Shown piece after piece: positions 33,698 to 43,231 of a DNA stretch of 64,000 nucleotides. The notes under the pieces are model-generated. The model searched no databases and had not been told where the DNA came from. It saw only the letters and a program-made list of their open reading frames with translations. Position 1 is the first letter of the stretch; every line of letters starts with the position of its first letter. Origin of the DNA: Prevotella sp. UBA3776 (GTDB lineage Bacteria > Bacteroidota > Bacteroidia > Bacteroidales > Bacteroidaceae). Both the position numbers and the translations under genes were made by a program. The stretch is from positions 76,253 through 140,252 of the forward strand of contig DFFM01000018.1 in NCBI GenBank assembly GCA_002369515.1. Reading direction: 5' to 3'.

Positions 33698-33737
33698 CGG
33701 GGATATAAAATGAAGGGGAGGGTTTTCTTCGGTACGT

Positions 33738-34127
33738 TTACTTGGCTTCGGTCATGTTGCCCTCAACGTAAAGGCGCGTCAGCTCAGTGGCACCGTTGGT
33801 GCGAATGGTGATGGTCTTCTTGAAGTGGCCAGGGAATTTTCCTTTGCCGTTGTAGGTCACTTTGATGGTGCCCTGTGCGCCTGGTGCGATGGGCTCCTTG
33901 GTGTAAGACGGAACGGTGCATCCGCAACTGGCCACAGCCTGATTGATGATGAGCGGAGCCTGGCCTACGTTCTTGAACGTGAAAGTGCATTCCACTACGG
34001 GCGAACTCTCTGAGAAAGTTCCAAAATCGTGGGTGAGTTTGTCAAACTTGATTTCAGCCTGCTTTTGGGCCATGGCCACGCTGAACGAAGCCATGAGCAG
34101 GAGGGTGATCATCATTATCTTTTTCAT
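33738..34127 (-). CDS. DUF1573 domain secreted protein
   Basis: 129 residues. A signal peptide ends AMAQ (about residue 21). The rest is one Ig-like DUF1573 domain: FDKLTHDFGTFSESSPVVECTFTFKNVG, then the conserved ASCGCTVPSYTKEPIAPG and the closing strands. Likely periplasmic; the role of this family is not established. A TACTTTTG box (34160-34167, minus strand) lies about 33 bp before the start, divergent from the aspS promoter. Confidence 0.88.
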   Translation of the reverse strand: MKKIMMITLLLMASFSVAMAQKQAEIKFDKLTHDFGTFSESSPVVECTFTFKNVGQAPLIINQAVASCGCTVPSYTKEPIAPGAQGTIKVTYNGKGKFPGHFKKTITIRTNGATELTRLYVEGNMTEAK

Positions 34128-34217
34128 GATTTTTCTCTTTTAGGTTGTTTTTGTCGATGCAAAAGTAATAATTATAGTTGATAGTTGTGCTAATTTTTGT
34201 ATAATTTAAGATATTAT

Positions 34218-34248
34218 TTTGCAGTTTCATTTTTATTCGCTAATTTTG
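34218..34248 (+). promoter_or_regulatory. aspS promoter
   Basis: TTTG (34218-34221), a 19-bp gap and TAATTTTG (34241-34248) match the Bacteroidetes consensus, with a leader of about 40 nt before the ATG at 34295. Confidence 0.6.
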
Positions 34249-34294
34249 CACTTCATAAGGTGCATTTGCAAAAACATATTTATATATATAAAAA

Positions 34295-36058
34295 ATGTAT
34301 AGGACAAACACATGTGGAGAGCTTCGGCTCTCTGACGCCGGCAAACAGGTGACCCTTGCCGGATGGGTACAGCGTACGCGCAAGATGGGCGGTATGACTT
34401 TCGTTGATTTGCGCGACCGTTATGGAATCACTCAGTTGGTGTTCAACGAGGCCGTTGACGCCGCTCTCTGCGAGCGAGCCAACAAGCTGGGACGCGAATA
34501 TTGCATCCAGGTGAAAGGCCAGGTGAGCGAGCGCGAATCGAAAAATGCCAAGATGCCCACGGGCGACGTGGAGATTCTGGTGAGCGAACTGAACATCCTC
34601 AGCGAGAGCATCACCCCGCCGTTCACCATCGAGGACAACACGGACGGTGGCGACGACATCCGCATGAAGTACCGTTATCTCGACTTGCGCCGTGCAGCCG
34701 TCAGGAAGAACCTTGAGCTGCGCCACCGCATGACCATCCTGATCCGCAACTTCCTCGACTCTAAGGATTTCATCGAAGTGGAGACTCCCATCCTCATCGG
34801 CTCAACGCCCGAAGGCGCGCGCGACTTTGTGGTGCCTTCGCGCATGAATCCCGGCCAGTTCTATGCCCTTCCGCAGAGTCCGCAGACGCTCAAGCAGCTG
34901 CTCATGGTGAGTGGCTTCGACCGTTACTTCCAGATAGCCAAATGTTTCCGCGACGAAGACCTCCGTGCCGACCGTCAGCCTGAATTCACGCAGATAGACT
35001 GTGAAATGTCGTTTGTAGAGCAAGAGGACGTGCTGCAGTTGTTCGAAGACATGGCTCGCCACCTGTTCCGCGAAGTGCGTGGCGTCGAGCTGCCTCCGTT
35101 GCAGCGGATGACGTGGCACGAAGCCATGCGCCGTTTCGGCAGCGACAAGCCCGATTTGCGCTTCGGCATGGAGTTTGTCGAGCTGAAAGACCAACTGAAG
35201 GGCACGGGCAGCTTCTCGGTGTTCAACGATGCCGAATACATTGGCGCCATCTGTGTGCCCGGCTGTGCCGGCTACACTCGCAAGCAGTTGGACCAGCTGA
35301 CCGACTTTGTGAAGCGTCCGCAGGTGGGCGCCAAGGGGCTGGTCTATGTGAAATTCAACGAGGACGGCAGCGTGAAGTCGTCGGTGGACAAGTTCTATAC
35401 GCCCGAAGTGTGGCAGGCCGTGAAGGAAGCCATGGGCGCCAACAACGGCGACTTGGTGCTCATCATGAGTGGCGACAATGCCAACAAGACGCGCGTCCAG
35501 CTTTGCACACTGCGTCTGGAAATGGGCGACCGTCTGGGACTGCGCGACAAGGACAAGTTTGTTTGTCTTTGGATTGTCGATTTCCCGCTCTTCGAGTGGA
35601 GCGACGAGGAGCAGCGCCTCATGGCCACCCACCATCCGTTCACCATGCCCAATCCCGACGACATTCCTATGCTCGACAGCGCTCCCGAGCGTGTGCGCGC
35701 CGTGGCTTACGACTTTGTCTGCAACGGCGTAGAAGTGGGAGGCGGCTCGCTGCGTATCCACGATGGAAAGCTGCAAGAGAAGATGTTCCAGATTCTGGGC
35801 TTCACGCCCGAGCGGGCTATGGCCCAGTTCGGGTTCCTCATCAATGCCTTCAAGTATGGTGCGCCCCCTCACGCAGGCCTGGCCTTCGGCCTGGACCGTT
35901 TCGTGAGCCTCATGGCAGGCTTGGACAGCATTCGCGACTGCATCGCCTTCCCGAAGAACAACAGCGGACGCGACGTGATGCTCGATGCGCCGAACGAAAT
36001 AGACCAGAAACAGCTCGACGAATTGTGCCTGAAAGTTGATTTAAGTCAAGAAAATTGA
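34295..36058 (+). CDS. aspS: Aspartyl-tRNA synthetase
   Basis: 587 residues, full bacterial type. Order: N-terminal OB-fold anticodon-binding domain (about 1-105), class II motif 2 ([18 protein letters not shown]), the bacterial GAD insertion (about 290-400), and motif 3 ([15 protein letters not shown]). It charges tRNA-Asp in the cytosol. No sign of damage. Confidence 0.98.
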   Translation: MYRTNTCGELRLSDAGKQVTLAGWVQRTRKMGGMTFVDLRDRYGITQLVFNEAVDAALCERANKLGREYCIQVKGQVSERESKNAKMPTGDVEILVSELNILSESITPPFTIEDNTDGGDDIRMKYRYLDLRRAAVRKNLELRHRMTILIRNFLDSKDFIEVETPILIGSTPEGARDFVVPSRMNPGQFYALPQSPQTLKQLLMVSGFDRYFQIAKCFRDEDLRADRQPEFTQIDCEMSFVEQEDVLQLFEDMARHLFREVRGVELPPLQRMTWHEAMRRFGSDKPDLRFGMEFVELKDQLKGTGSFSVFNDAEYIGAICVPGCAGYTRKQLDQLTDFVKRPQVGAKGLVYVKFNEDGSVKSSVDKFYTPEVWQAVKEAMGANNGDLVLIMSGDNANKTRVQLCTLRLEMGDRLGLRDKDKFVCLWIVDFPLFEWSDEEQRLMATHHPFTMPNPDDIPMLDSAPERVRAVAYDFVCNGVEVGGGSLRIHDGKLQEKMFQILGFTPERAMAQFGFLINAFKYGAPPHAGLAFGLDRFVSLMAGLDSIRDCIAFPKNNSGRDVMLDAPNEIDQKQLDELCLKVDLSQEN

Positions 36059-36131
36059 CTTTGTCCCTTTTCTCGGCTTACAAATTGCAATATTTCTGTC
36101 AAAAAACACTTCGTGTTTCAAAGAAAAACAC

Positions 36132-36139
36132 TAACTTTG
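36132..36139 (+). promoter_or_regulatory. -7 box of the winged-helix protein at 36202
   Basis: TAACTTTG followed by C, 62 bp before the ATG. No clear TTTG at the right distance upstream. Confidence 0.4.
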
Positions 36140-36201
36140 CACACGAAATTTAAGACACTGATACTTAACTAGTTCAGTAACATTTAAAAGTTTTACTAAT
36201 T

Positions 36202-36498
36202 ATGGCAGAAAAGAAAGCAACAACGAAGAAGGCTGCCGCTCCCAAAGAGGCAGCAGAAAAGAAAGCAACAGTGAAGAAGGCTGCAACCAAGAAGGCAGCT
36301 CTGGTTATCAATGCAGAAACAGTAGGTTTCAAGGCAGGCGATGTTTATCAGGCACTGGCAACAGCTGAGAAGGCTCTTACAGTAGCTGAAATCGCAAAGG
36401 CAGCAAAGATTACTAACGAGGAGGCTCTGCTCGGTTTGGGTTGGCTTCTTAAAGAGGGTAAAGTTGCCGACGCTGAGGGTAAGCTTGCTTTGGCTTAA
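36202..36498 (+). CDS. Small lysine/alanine-rich winged-helix protein (DUF2582-type)
   Basis: 98 residues. The first 35 are a histone-tail-like run of KKA repeats (AEKKATTKKAAAPKEAAEK). The remaining 60 (AGDVYQALATAEKALTVAEIAKAAKITNEEALLGLGWLLKEGKV) form a winged helix-turn-helix of the DUF2582 type. Charge and fold suggest nucleoid or nucleic-acid binding, not shown by sequence alone. It has its own promoter and terminator, and its codon use suggests high expression. Confidence 0.8.
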   Translation: MAEKKATTKKAAAPKEAAEKKATVKKAATKKAALVINAETVGFKAGDVYQALATAEKALTVAEIAKAAKITNEEALLGLGWLLKEGKVADAEGKLALA

Positions 36499-36522
36499 TA
36501 AACCTGAAAGAATATTCTACGA

Positions 36523-36561
36523 AAGGGGCTGGTAAATGTCTTTTTACCGGCCTCTTTTTTT
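36523..36561 (+). terminator. Intrinsic terminator after the winged-helix gene
   Basis: AGGGGCTGGTAAA (36524-36536) pairs with TTTACCGGCCTCT (about 36543-36555) with G-U pairs, and seven T residues follow. 25 bp past the stop. Confidence 0.8.
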
Positions 36562-36628
36562 GAATTGGAAAGCGGGGAGAGAGGAAAAGGGGAGACGGGA
36601 ATGGTGAGATGTTGTTGAGAAGAAACCA

Positions 36629-36961
36629 ATGAATTACGAGCGAGACATATTGCGCATACTGATGGAGGCGGGTTCTGCCGGGTTGAGCGTGGCTAAGATT
36701 TCGCGCCACGTGTTCAATGCCTCCAACACCTTCTTCGAAACGGTCGATTTCGAAGAGGTGCATCGTTATGTTTCTGCCTATCTGCTTCGCAACAGCAAGA
36801 CGAGCGAGTCGGTCGTGGAAAAAGTGGCGCGGGGGGTCTATCGGCTCAATCTCAAATCGTCGGAAACACAGCAACTGCAACTTGAATTTGCCGACCACGT
36901 TGAACTCAACGACGAGAAGCCCGTCACGCAGGATTTGTCGCTCAGTTTGTTTGGCGATTAG
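36629..36961 (+). CDS. Small helix-turn-helix-like protein, function unknown
   Basis: 110 residues. The N-terminal 75 (YERDILRILMEAGSAGLSVAKISRHVFN, then VARGVYRLN) have the look of a winged helix of the HARE-HTH type, in which a GVY-like turn ends the domain. The C-terminal tail is acidic (LSLFGD end). No signal peptide. It is 67 bp after a terminator, so probably a separate unit. The family is not known to me with certainty. Confidence 0.6.
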   Translation: MNYERDILRILMEAGSAGLSVAKISRHVFNASNTFFETVDFEEVHRYVSAYLLRNSKTSESVVEKVARGVYRLNLKSSETQQLQLEFADHVELNDEKPVTQDLSLSLFGD

Positions 36962-37113
36962 TGGCGGCCATGCGAGGTCGTCATGGTGAATGTCGCGGTC
37001 TCGTCTTTTTTTTTTGAGCATTTGCTGGGGCGTTGTGCCCATTTGAAAGAGGCGTTGGGCAAAAAAAGAAAAAACGGTGCTTTTCTCTTTTACTTTTTTA
37101 GGGGAAAAATGCT

Positions 37114-37176
37114 TATGTCCGTATTATAAATAGAACCGAAAGAAAAAAGGACATATCTAAATTTTTTTATAATACG
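37114..37176 (+). promoter_or_regulatory. Operator candidate before xylB
   Basis: Two pairs of complementary elements lie just upstream of the xylB start: TATGTCC (37114-37120) with GGACATA (37149-37155), and CGTATTATA (37120-37128) with TATAATACG (37168-37176). The pairs interleave rather than nest, so they look like two binding-site copies or alternative pairings, not one hairpin. No regulator gene is adjacent. Confidence 0.45.
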
Positions 37177-37183
37177 AAAAAAC

Positions 37184-38671
37184 ATGGCAAGATATTTATT
37201 AGGCTTCGATGTAGGCAGTAGTTCTGTCAAGGCATCGTTGGTTGACGCAGAGAGTGGAGCCTGCGTGGCCAGTGCGTTTTATCCTGAGAGTGAAGCTCCC
37301 ATCACTGCAGTCAAGGCCGGTTGGGCCGAGCAGGATCCCCAAATGTGGTGGGACAATGCTAAGCTTAGTTTGAAGAAAATCATGGTCGAGGCCGGTGCCA
37401 CCGCCGACGACGTGAAGGCCATCGGCATCTCTTATCAGATGCATGGCCTGGTGTGTGTTGACAAGTATCAGCAGGTGTTGCGCCCCAGCATCATCTGGTG
37501 CGATTCGCGCGCCGTTCCCTACGGCGAGCGGGCCTTCAGCGAGCTGGGCAGCGAGCAGTGCCTCTCCCATCTGCTCAACTCCCCCGGCAACTTCACCGCC
37601 TCGAAACTGGCTTGGGTGAAGGAAAACGAACCCGAAGTGTTCGACAAAATCGACAAGATCATGCTTCCCGGCGACTTTATCGCCATGAAGCTCAGCGGTG
37701 TGGCCAACACCACCATCAGCGGCCTGAGCGAGGGCATGATGTGGGACTTCAAGGAGAAACGCCCCGCAAAGTTCCTGCTCGATTACTTTGGATTCCCCGA
37801 AGGTGTCATTCCCGAAATCGTGCCCACCTTCAGCGTTCAGGGCGAACTCTGTGCCGCCGCTGCCGCCGAACTGGGCCTGAAAGAAGGAACCCCCATCAGC
37901 TACCGTGGCGGCGACCAGCCCAACAACGCTTTGTCGCTCAATGTGTTCAATCCCGGCGAGATAGCTTCTACGGCCGGCACCTCAGGCGTCGTCTATGGTG
38001 TGCTCGGCGAGCCCAACTACGACCCCAAGAGCCGTGTGAACACTTTTGCCCACGTCAACTACACCACCGAACTCGACCGTCTGGGCGTGTTGCTGTGCAT
38101 CAACGGAACGGGTATTCTCAATGCCTGGGTGCGCCGCAACGTGGCTCCCGAAGGCATCAGCTATGCCGACATGAACGTCATGATGGAGAACATTCCCATC
38201 GGTTCCGAGGGCGTGCGCATCATCCCCTTCGGCAATGGAGCCGAGCGTGTGCTTGAGAACCGTGAGACGGGCTGCTCCATCAATGGCATCAACTTCAACA
38301 AGCACTCCAAGGCCCACATCATGCGCGCCGCTCAGGAAGGCATCGTCTTCTCGTTCTGCTACGGCATGGAAATCATGCAGCAGATGGGCATGGACATTCG
38401 CAAGATTCACGCCGGAAAGGCCAACATGTTCCTCAGCGACATCTTCCGCAATACGCTTGCTGGCGTCAGCGGTGCCACCATCGAACTCTACGAGACCGAT
38501 GGCTCCGTAGGCGCTGCCAAGGGAGCCGGCATGGGCTGCGGCATTTACAAAGACCACGACGAGGCTTTTGCCACGCTGAAGAAACTGGCCGTCATCGAAC
38601 CCGATGCCCAACGCCGCAACGAGTATCTGGCTGCATACGCCGCTTGGAAGGAAACGCTCGAGAAATTGTAA
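37184..38671 (+). CDS. xylB: Xylulokinase
   Basis: 495 residues of the FGGY kinase family. N-terminal GFDVGSSSVKASLVD phosphate loop, QMHGLV (about 85-90), IIWCDSRA with the substrate-binding Asp, GGDQPNNALSL and the C-terminal GAAKGAGMG. It phosphorylates D-xylulose to xylulose 5-phosphate. xylA follows by 64 bp, confirming a xylose operon. Confidence 0.96.
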   Translation: MARYLLGFDVGSSSVKASLVDAESGACVASAFYPESEAPITAVKAGWAEQDPQMWWDNAKLSLKKIMVEAGATADDVKAIGISYQMHGLVCVDKYQQVLRPSIIWCDSRAVPYGERAFSELGSEQCLSHLLNSPGNFTASKLAWVKENEPEVFDKIDKIMLPGDFIAMKLSGVANTTISGLSEGMMWDFKEKRPAKFLLDYFGFPEGVIPEIVPTFSVQGELCAAAAAELGLKEGTPISYRGGDQPNNALSLNVFNPGEIASTAGTSGVVYGVLGEPNYDPKSRVNTFAHVNYTTELDRLGVLLCINGTGILNAWVRRNVAPEGISYADMNVMMENIPIGSEGVRIIPFGNGAERVLENRETGCSINGINFNKHSKAHIMRAAQEGIVFSFCYGMEIMQQMGMDIRKIHAGKANMFLSDIFRNTLAGVSGATIELYETDGSVGAAKGAGMGCGIYKDHDEAFATLKKLAVIEPDAQRRNEYLAAYAAWKETLEKL

Positions 38672-38735
38672 AACACAGAAAATCAAACAATAACTTAATT
38701 ATTTATCAACTTTTAATAAAACTTTTTAGGTAACA

Positions 38736-40055
38736 ATGGCAAAAGAGTATTTTCCGTTTACTGGTAAGATTCCTTTCGAAGGAAAGGAGAGTAAGAACGT
38801 AATGGCTTTCCACTACTACGACCCCGAGAAGATGGTCATGGGCAAGAAGATGAAGGACTGGCTGAAGTTCGCCATGGCTTGGTGGCACACGCTGGGAGGC
38901 GCCAGCGCCGACCAATTTGGCGGCCAGACACGCTCTTACGAGTGGGACAAGGCCGAGGATGCTGTGCAGCGCGCCAAGGACAAAATGGACGCTGGTTTTG
39001 AAATCATGGACAAACTGGGCATTGAGTACTTCTGTTTCCACGATGTTGACCTTGTTGAAGAGGGCGACACCATTGCCGAGTATGAGGCCCGCATGCAGGC
39101 CATCACCGACTACGCTCAGGAGAAGATGAAGCAGTTCCCCAACATCAAGCTGCTGTGGGGTACGGCCAACGTGTTCGGCAACAAGCGCTATGCCAACGGT
39201 GCCTCTACCAATCCCGACTTCGACGTTGTGGCACGTGCCATCGTTCAGATAAAGAATGCCATCGACGCCACCATCAAGCTCGGCGGTCAGAACTATGTGT
39301 TCTGGGGTGGACGCGAAGGCTACATGAGCCTGCTCAACACCGACCAGAAGCGTGAGAAGGAACACATGGCCACCATGCTGACTCTTGCCCGCGACTACGC
39401 GCGCTCGAAGGGCTTCCAGGGCACATTCCTCATCGAGCCGAAACCCATGGAGCCTTCAAAGCACCAGTACGACGTTGACACTGAGACCGTCATCGGATTC
39501 CTCCGTGCCCATGGCCTCGACAAGGACTTCAAGGTGAACATCGAGGTGAACCACGCCACACTGGCCGGCCACACCTTCGAGCACGAGCTGGCTTGTGCCG
39601 TTGACGCTGGCATGCTGGGTTCTATCGACGCCAACCGCGGCGACGCACAGAACGGATGGGACACCGACCAGTTCCCCATCGACAACTACGAGCTGACCCA
39701 GGCCATGATGGAAATCATCCGCAATGGTGGCCTTGGCAACGGCGGTACTAATTTCGATGCCAAGATTCGCCGCAACTCCACCGACTTGGAGGATCTCTTC
39801 ATTGCTCACATCAGTGGTATGGACGCCATGGCCCGTGCCTTGGAGAATGCAGCCGCCATTCTTGAGGAAAGCGAACTGCCCGCTATGAAGAAGGCTCGCT
39901 ATGCCAGCTTCGACAGTGGCATCGGCAAGGAGTTCGAGGACGGTAAGCTCACCCTCGAACAAGTCTATGAGTATGGCAAGACCGTAGAGGAGCCCAAGCA
40001 GACCTCTGGCAAGCAGGAGAAGTACGAAACCATCGTTGCTCTCTATGCCAAATAA
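38736..40055 (+). CDS. xylA: Xylose isomerase
   Basis: 439 residues, the class II length. Metal and catalytic residues appear in FCFHDVDLVEEG, VFWGGREGY, LIEPKPMEPSKHQYDVD, NIEVNHATLAGHTFEHEL and GSIDANRGDAQNGWDTDQFP. It converts D-xylose to D-xylulose. It shares the transcript with xylB, followed by a strong terminator. No xylose transporter is in the window. Confidence 0.98.
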   Translation: MAKEYFPFTGKIPFEGKESKNVMAFHYYDPEKMVMGKKMKDWLKFAMAWWHTLGGASADQFGGQTRSYEWDKAEDAVQRAKDKMDAGFEIMDKLGIEYFCFHDVDLVEEGDTIAEYEARMQAITDYAQEKMKQFPNIKLLWGTANVFGNKRYANGASTNPDFDVVARAIVQIKNAIDATIKLGGQNYVFWGGREGYMSLLNTDQKREKEHMATMLTLARDYARSKGFQGTFLIEPKPMEPSKHQYDVDTETVIGFLRAHGLDKDFKVNIEVNHATLAGHTFEHELACAVDAGMLGSIDANRGDAQNGWDTDQFPIDNYELTQAMMEIIRNGGLGNGGTNFDAKIRRNSTDLEDLFIAHISGMDAMARALENAAAILEESELPAMKKARYASFDSGIGKEFEDGKLTLEQVYEYGKTVEEPKQTSGKQEKYETIVALYAK

Positions 40056-40099
40056 GTAGGAATACTTTGCCAAACAGCTCCGTTGCACGGAAGTCACAA

Positions 40100-40138
40100 A
40101 AAAAGGTTGCACCTCCAAAAGGAAGGCGCAACCTTTTT
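40100..40138 (+). terminator. Intrinsic terminator of the xylBA operon
   Basis: AAAAAGGTTGC (40100-40110) pairs perfectly with GCAACCTTTTT (40128-40138) around 17 bases, ending in the T run. Confidence 0.85.
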
Positions 40139-40309
40139 GTATCGTGTAGTCCCCTTACGGCCCTTGTGTTCTTTAGGGGCTTGGCGAGTTGGTCTGCCGG
40201 TGGGTCTGCTACAGAAGTTTTTTTTATTTTTTTCGGTCGAAATGCGGCATAATTCAAATTTTTTATGTATGTTTGCAAAATAAATAACGAATAAGTTTCT
40301 TTTTAGCTT

Positions 40310-40912
40310 ATGGCAATTCAGATACTCGACCTGACTAGGTTTACCAACAACGAGCATTACACGGTCGTAGAACTTGTGTTGCACACGCTCTCGACTGCCA
40401 ACCTGACCAACAAAATGGCATCGCAGCGCATGGAGGGGCTGAAGGAGGCTTTCACCCATGAGAGCGATGCTTTCAAGACTCTGCACAAGCGTTTCGGTTC
40501 GAACGACCTGAACGAGATAGACCGCCAGTTGTGCGACAAGACGGAGTATAGCCGACAGATGCAAGAGCTGATGAGGCTATGTACGGACGAGGCGGTGCTC
40601 GAGGCGGTTGACCGCCTCAGGTCTGTGCGTGCTTCCACCGACTTGGCCTATAGGCAGATGGTGGAGATATTGAATGCCCTGCTTGTAGTCAGTCCCAATG
40701 ACGAGCTTCGGCGGGTGGAAACGCAGCTCAACCAGCAGGCCGAATACGTAGCGTACAAATATCAGGGTGGAAAACGGGCTTCCGAGAGCAGTTTGTTGGA
40801 GGCCGGCGAGATACCCGCAGGACTCTCCGCCTTGGCCTCGGCTTCGGAAAACAGCGAGGCGCAAGTGCGTTTGATGACCATTCCTCTGGCACAGAAAGTG
40901 AAGGAAGGGTAG
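40310..40912 (+). CDS. Conserved hypothetical protein (DUF6261-like)
   Basis: 200 residues, mostly helical, no signal peptide. It begins IQILDLTRFTNNEHYTVVELVLHTL, resembling the start of DUF6261 proteins of Bacteroidales, and the C-terminal third is low-complexity. A TATGTTTG box at 40268-40275 lies about 35 bp before the ATG. manC follows 75 bp later. No function can be given. Confidence 0.5.
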   Translation: MAIQILDLTRFTNNEHYTVVELVLHTLSTANLTNKMASQRMEGLKEAFTHESDAFKTLHKRFGSNDLNEIDRQLCDKTEYSRQMQELMRLCTDEAVLEAVDRLRSVRASTDLAYRQMVEILNALLVVSPNDELRRVETQLNQQAEYVAYKYQGGKRASESSLLEAGEIPAGLSALASASENSEAQVRLMTIPLAQKVKEG

Positions 40913-40987
40913 GGGGAGAATTGAAAAACAGAAATCAAAACAAAAATAAATCAGAAACAACGAATAAAGGTAAAAATCAATTATTCT

Positions 40988-42055
40988 ATGGCTCAAAAAA
41001 CAAATCATTTGGTGATCATGGCTGGCGGCGTAGGCAGTAGGTTCTGGCCCATGAGCACCACTGAGCGCCCCAAACAATTCATTGATGTGCTGGGAGTTGG
41101 GCGTTCGTTGTTGCAGCTTACGTTCGACCGCTTCAAGGGTATTTGCAATCCTGAAAATGTTTGGGTGGTAACCAATCAGAAATATGCCGACATGGTGCGC
41201 GAACAGTTGCCCGAAGTGCCATCGAACAACGTGTTGTGCGAGCCTTGCCGCCGAAACACCGCTCCCTGCATCGCTTACGTCAGTTGGCGCATCAAGTCAA
41301 TCGATGCCAAGGCCAACATCGTTGTTACACCCAGCGACCACATCGTGGTCAACACGGATGAGTTCCGCAGAGTGATTGAGCTGTGTCTGAAGTTCACCAG
41401 AGAGAGCGACGCCGTGGTGACGCTCGGCATGAAGCCCACGCGCCCCGAGACGGGTTATGGCTACATTCAGGCCGACCTTTCGAGCAGCAGTCCCCGCAAT
41501 CGTGAGATATTCCGCGTAGATTCGTTCCGCGAAAAACCCGATCTGGAGACGGCCCTGAAGTATATCCAACAAAAGAGTTACTACTGGAATGCTGGCATCT
41601 TCATCTGGAACGTGAGCACCATCGTCAATGCTTTCCGCATCTATCAGCCCAGCATGAGCAAGATATTCGAGCAGCTGTTGCCCTATTACGGCACAGACCA
41701 GGAGCAGGCCCTCATCGACAAGTGGTTTCCTGAGTGCGAGAGCATTTCGGTGGACTATGCCATCATGGAGAAGGCCGAAGAGATATTTGTCTTTCCTGCC
41801 GATTTTGGATGGAGCGACCTTGGCACGTGGGGTAGTCTGCTCATGCAGACCAAGCGCGACCTTTACGGCAACAGCACCATCGGGCAGAACATCACCATGG
41901 TGGATTCGCACAACTGCATTGTCCATACCACCGAAGAGAAGCGGGTGGTGATTCAGGGGCTTGATGGTTACATCGTGGCCGAAAAGGACGACACCTTGCT
42001 CATTTGCAAATTGTCCGAAGAACAGCGCATTCGCACGTTTGCCGAGGAAGAATAG
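40988..42055 (+). CDS. manC: Mannose-1-phosphate guanylyltransferase
   Basis: 355 residues: the nucleotidyltransferase domain without the C-terminal isomerase domain of bifunctional ManC. Motifs: MAGGVGSRFWPMSTTERPKQF at the start in two parts, VVTPSDHIV, GYGYIQ, FREKPD and the metal-binding WNAGIFIW. It makes GDP-mannose from mannose 1-phosphate and GTP. The next two genes take GDP-mannose to GDP-fucose. Mannose 1-phosphate is also a product of the mannan pathway in this window. Confidence 0.95.
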   Translation: MAQKTNHLVIMAGGVGSRFWPMSTTERPKQFIDVLGVGRSLLQLTFDRFKGICNPENVWVVTNQKYADMVREQLPEVPSNNVLCEPCRRNTAPCIAYVSWRIKSIDAKANIVVTPSDHIVVNTDEFRRVIELCLKFTRESDAVVTLGMKPTRPETGYGYIQADLSSSSPRNREIFRVDSFREKPDLETALKYIQQKSYYWNAGIFIWNVSTIVNAFRIYQPSMSKIFEQLLPYYGTDQEQALIDKWFPECESISVDYAIMEKAEEIFVFPADFGWSDLGTWGSLLMQTKRDLYGNSTIGQNITMVDSHNCIVHTTEEKRVVIQGLDGYIVAEKDDTLLICKLSEEQRIRTFAEEE

Positions 42056-42142
42056 GAGTTCGCAGAAAAAAATGTTGTTGATGGAGACGCTCTGAGCGAA
42101 CAGAGGATTCGACCAACTCCACCAGCGAAAACAAGAATCTTT

Positions 42143-43231
42143 ATGCAAAAGAAAATAGCACTGATAACAGGCATTACGGGTCAGGATGGTTCTTATCTGG
42201 CCGAGTTCTTAATTGAGAAAGGTTACGAAGTTCACGGTTTGTTGCGCCGCAGCAGTTCGTTCAACACCGGGCGTATAGAGCATCTCTATCTTGACGAGTG
42301 GGTGCGCGACATGAAAAAAGCCAGATTGGTGAATCTTCACTGGGCAGACATGACCGATTCGTCGTCGCTCATTCGCATCATCGGTGAGGTGCGTCCCACG
42401 GAAATCTACAACCTGGCGGCCCAAAGCCATGTGAAGGTGTCGTTCGACGTACCCGAATATACAGCTGACACCGATGCCGTGGGCGTTCTCCGGTTGCTTG
42501 AGGCAGTGCGCATCGTGGGGTTGGAGAAACAGTGCCGAATCTACCAGGCTTCCACCTCCGAACTTTACGGCAAGGTGCAGGAAGTGCCCCAACGCGAGAC
42601 AACACCCTTCTATCCACGTTCGCCATACGGTGTGGCCAAACTCTACGGTTTCTGGATTGTGAAGAACTACCGCGAGTCCTACGGCATGTACTGTTGCAAC
42701 GGCATTCTGTTCAACCACGAGAGCGAACGACGGGGCGAAACCTTCGTCACGCGCAAGATAACGCTTGCCGCCGCCCGAATAGCCCAGGGCTATCAGGACA
42801 AACTCTATCTGGGCAACCTCAACTCGCTGCGCGACTGGGGGTATGCCAAGGACTATGTGGAGTGCATGTGGCTCATTCTGCAACAGCCTCAGCCCGACGA
42901 CTTCGTCATTGCCACAGGAGAGTACCACACGGTGCGCGAGTTCGCCACGTTGGCTTTCCACCATGTGGGAATCGAGCTTGACTGGCAGGGCGAGGGTGTC
43001 AACGAGAGGGGCATCGACAAGGCAACCGGCCGTTCGCTCGTTGAGGTGGATCCCAAGTATTTCCGTCCTGCCGAAGTGGAACAGTTGTTGGGCGACCCCA
43101 CCAAGGCCAAGCAGGCACTCGGTTGGAACCCACGCAAGACCTCCTTCGAACAACTGGTGAAAATCATGATTGACCACGACATGCGATTTGTCAGGAAACT
43201 CTATCTGAAATCTAAAATGCCCAGCGACTGA
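42143..43231 (+). CDS. gmd: GDP-mannose 4,6-dehydratase
   Basis: 362 residues, short-chain dehydrogenase/reductase fold. NADP-binding [14 protein letters not shown] (about 10-23), [14 protein letters not shown], and the catalytic Tyr-x3-Lys in [12 protein letters not shown]. It makes GDP-4-keto-6-deoxymannose. Its stop TGA overlaps the fcl start (TGATG at 43229-43233), implying translational coupling. Confidence 0.97.
   Translation: MQKKIALITGITGQDGSYLAEFLIEKGYEVHGLLRRSSSFNTGRIEHLYLDEWVRDMKKARLVNLHWADMTDSSSLIRIIGEVRPTEIYNLAAQSHVKVSFDVPEYTADTDAVGVLRLLEAVRIVGLEKQCRIYQASTSELYGKVQEVPQRETTPFYPRSPYGVAKLYGFWIVKNYRESYGMYCCNGILFNHESERRGETFVTRKITLAAARIAQGYQDKLYLGNLNSLRDWGYAKDYVECMWLILQQPQPDDFVIATGEYHTVREFATLAFHHVGIELDWQGEGVNERGIDKATGRSLVEVDPKYFRPAEVEQLLGDPTKAKQALGWNPRKTSFEQLVKIMIDHDMRFVRKLYLKSKMPSD

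Larger units (their letters stand above)
33196..33737. other. Gene-free stretch with a promoter, terminator and hairpin cluster
   Basis: No ORF here looks real. The stretch holds a promoter-to-terminator unit (33223-33326), a cluster of GGTCTA hairpins (33510-33575) and the terminator of the DUF1573 gene (33667-33697). The part between 33327 and 33509 has no feature that I can name. Confidence 0.6.

Noticed and set aside
40140..40260. tRNA or other structured RNA after xylA
   Set aside because: No cloverleaf could be drawn; only the xylBA terminator is convincing.
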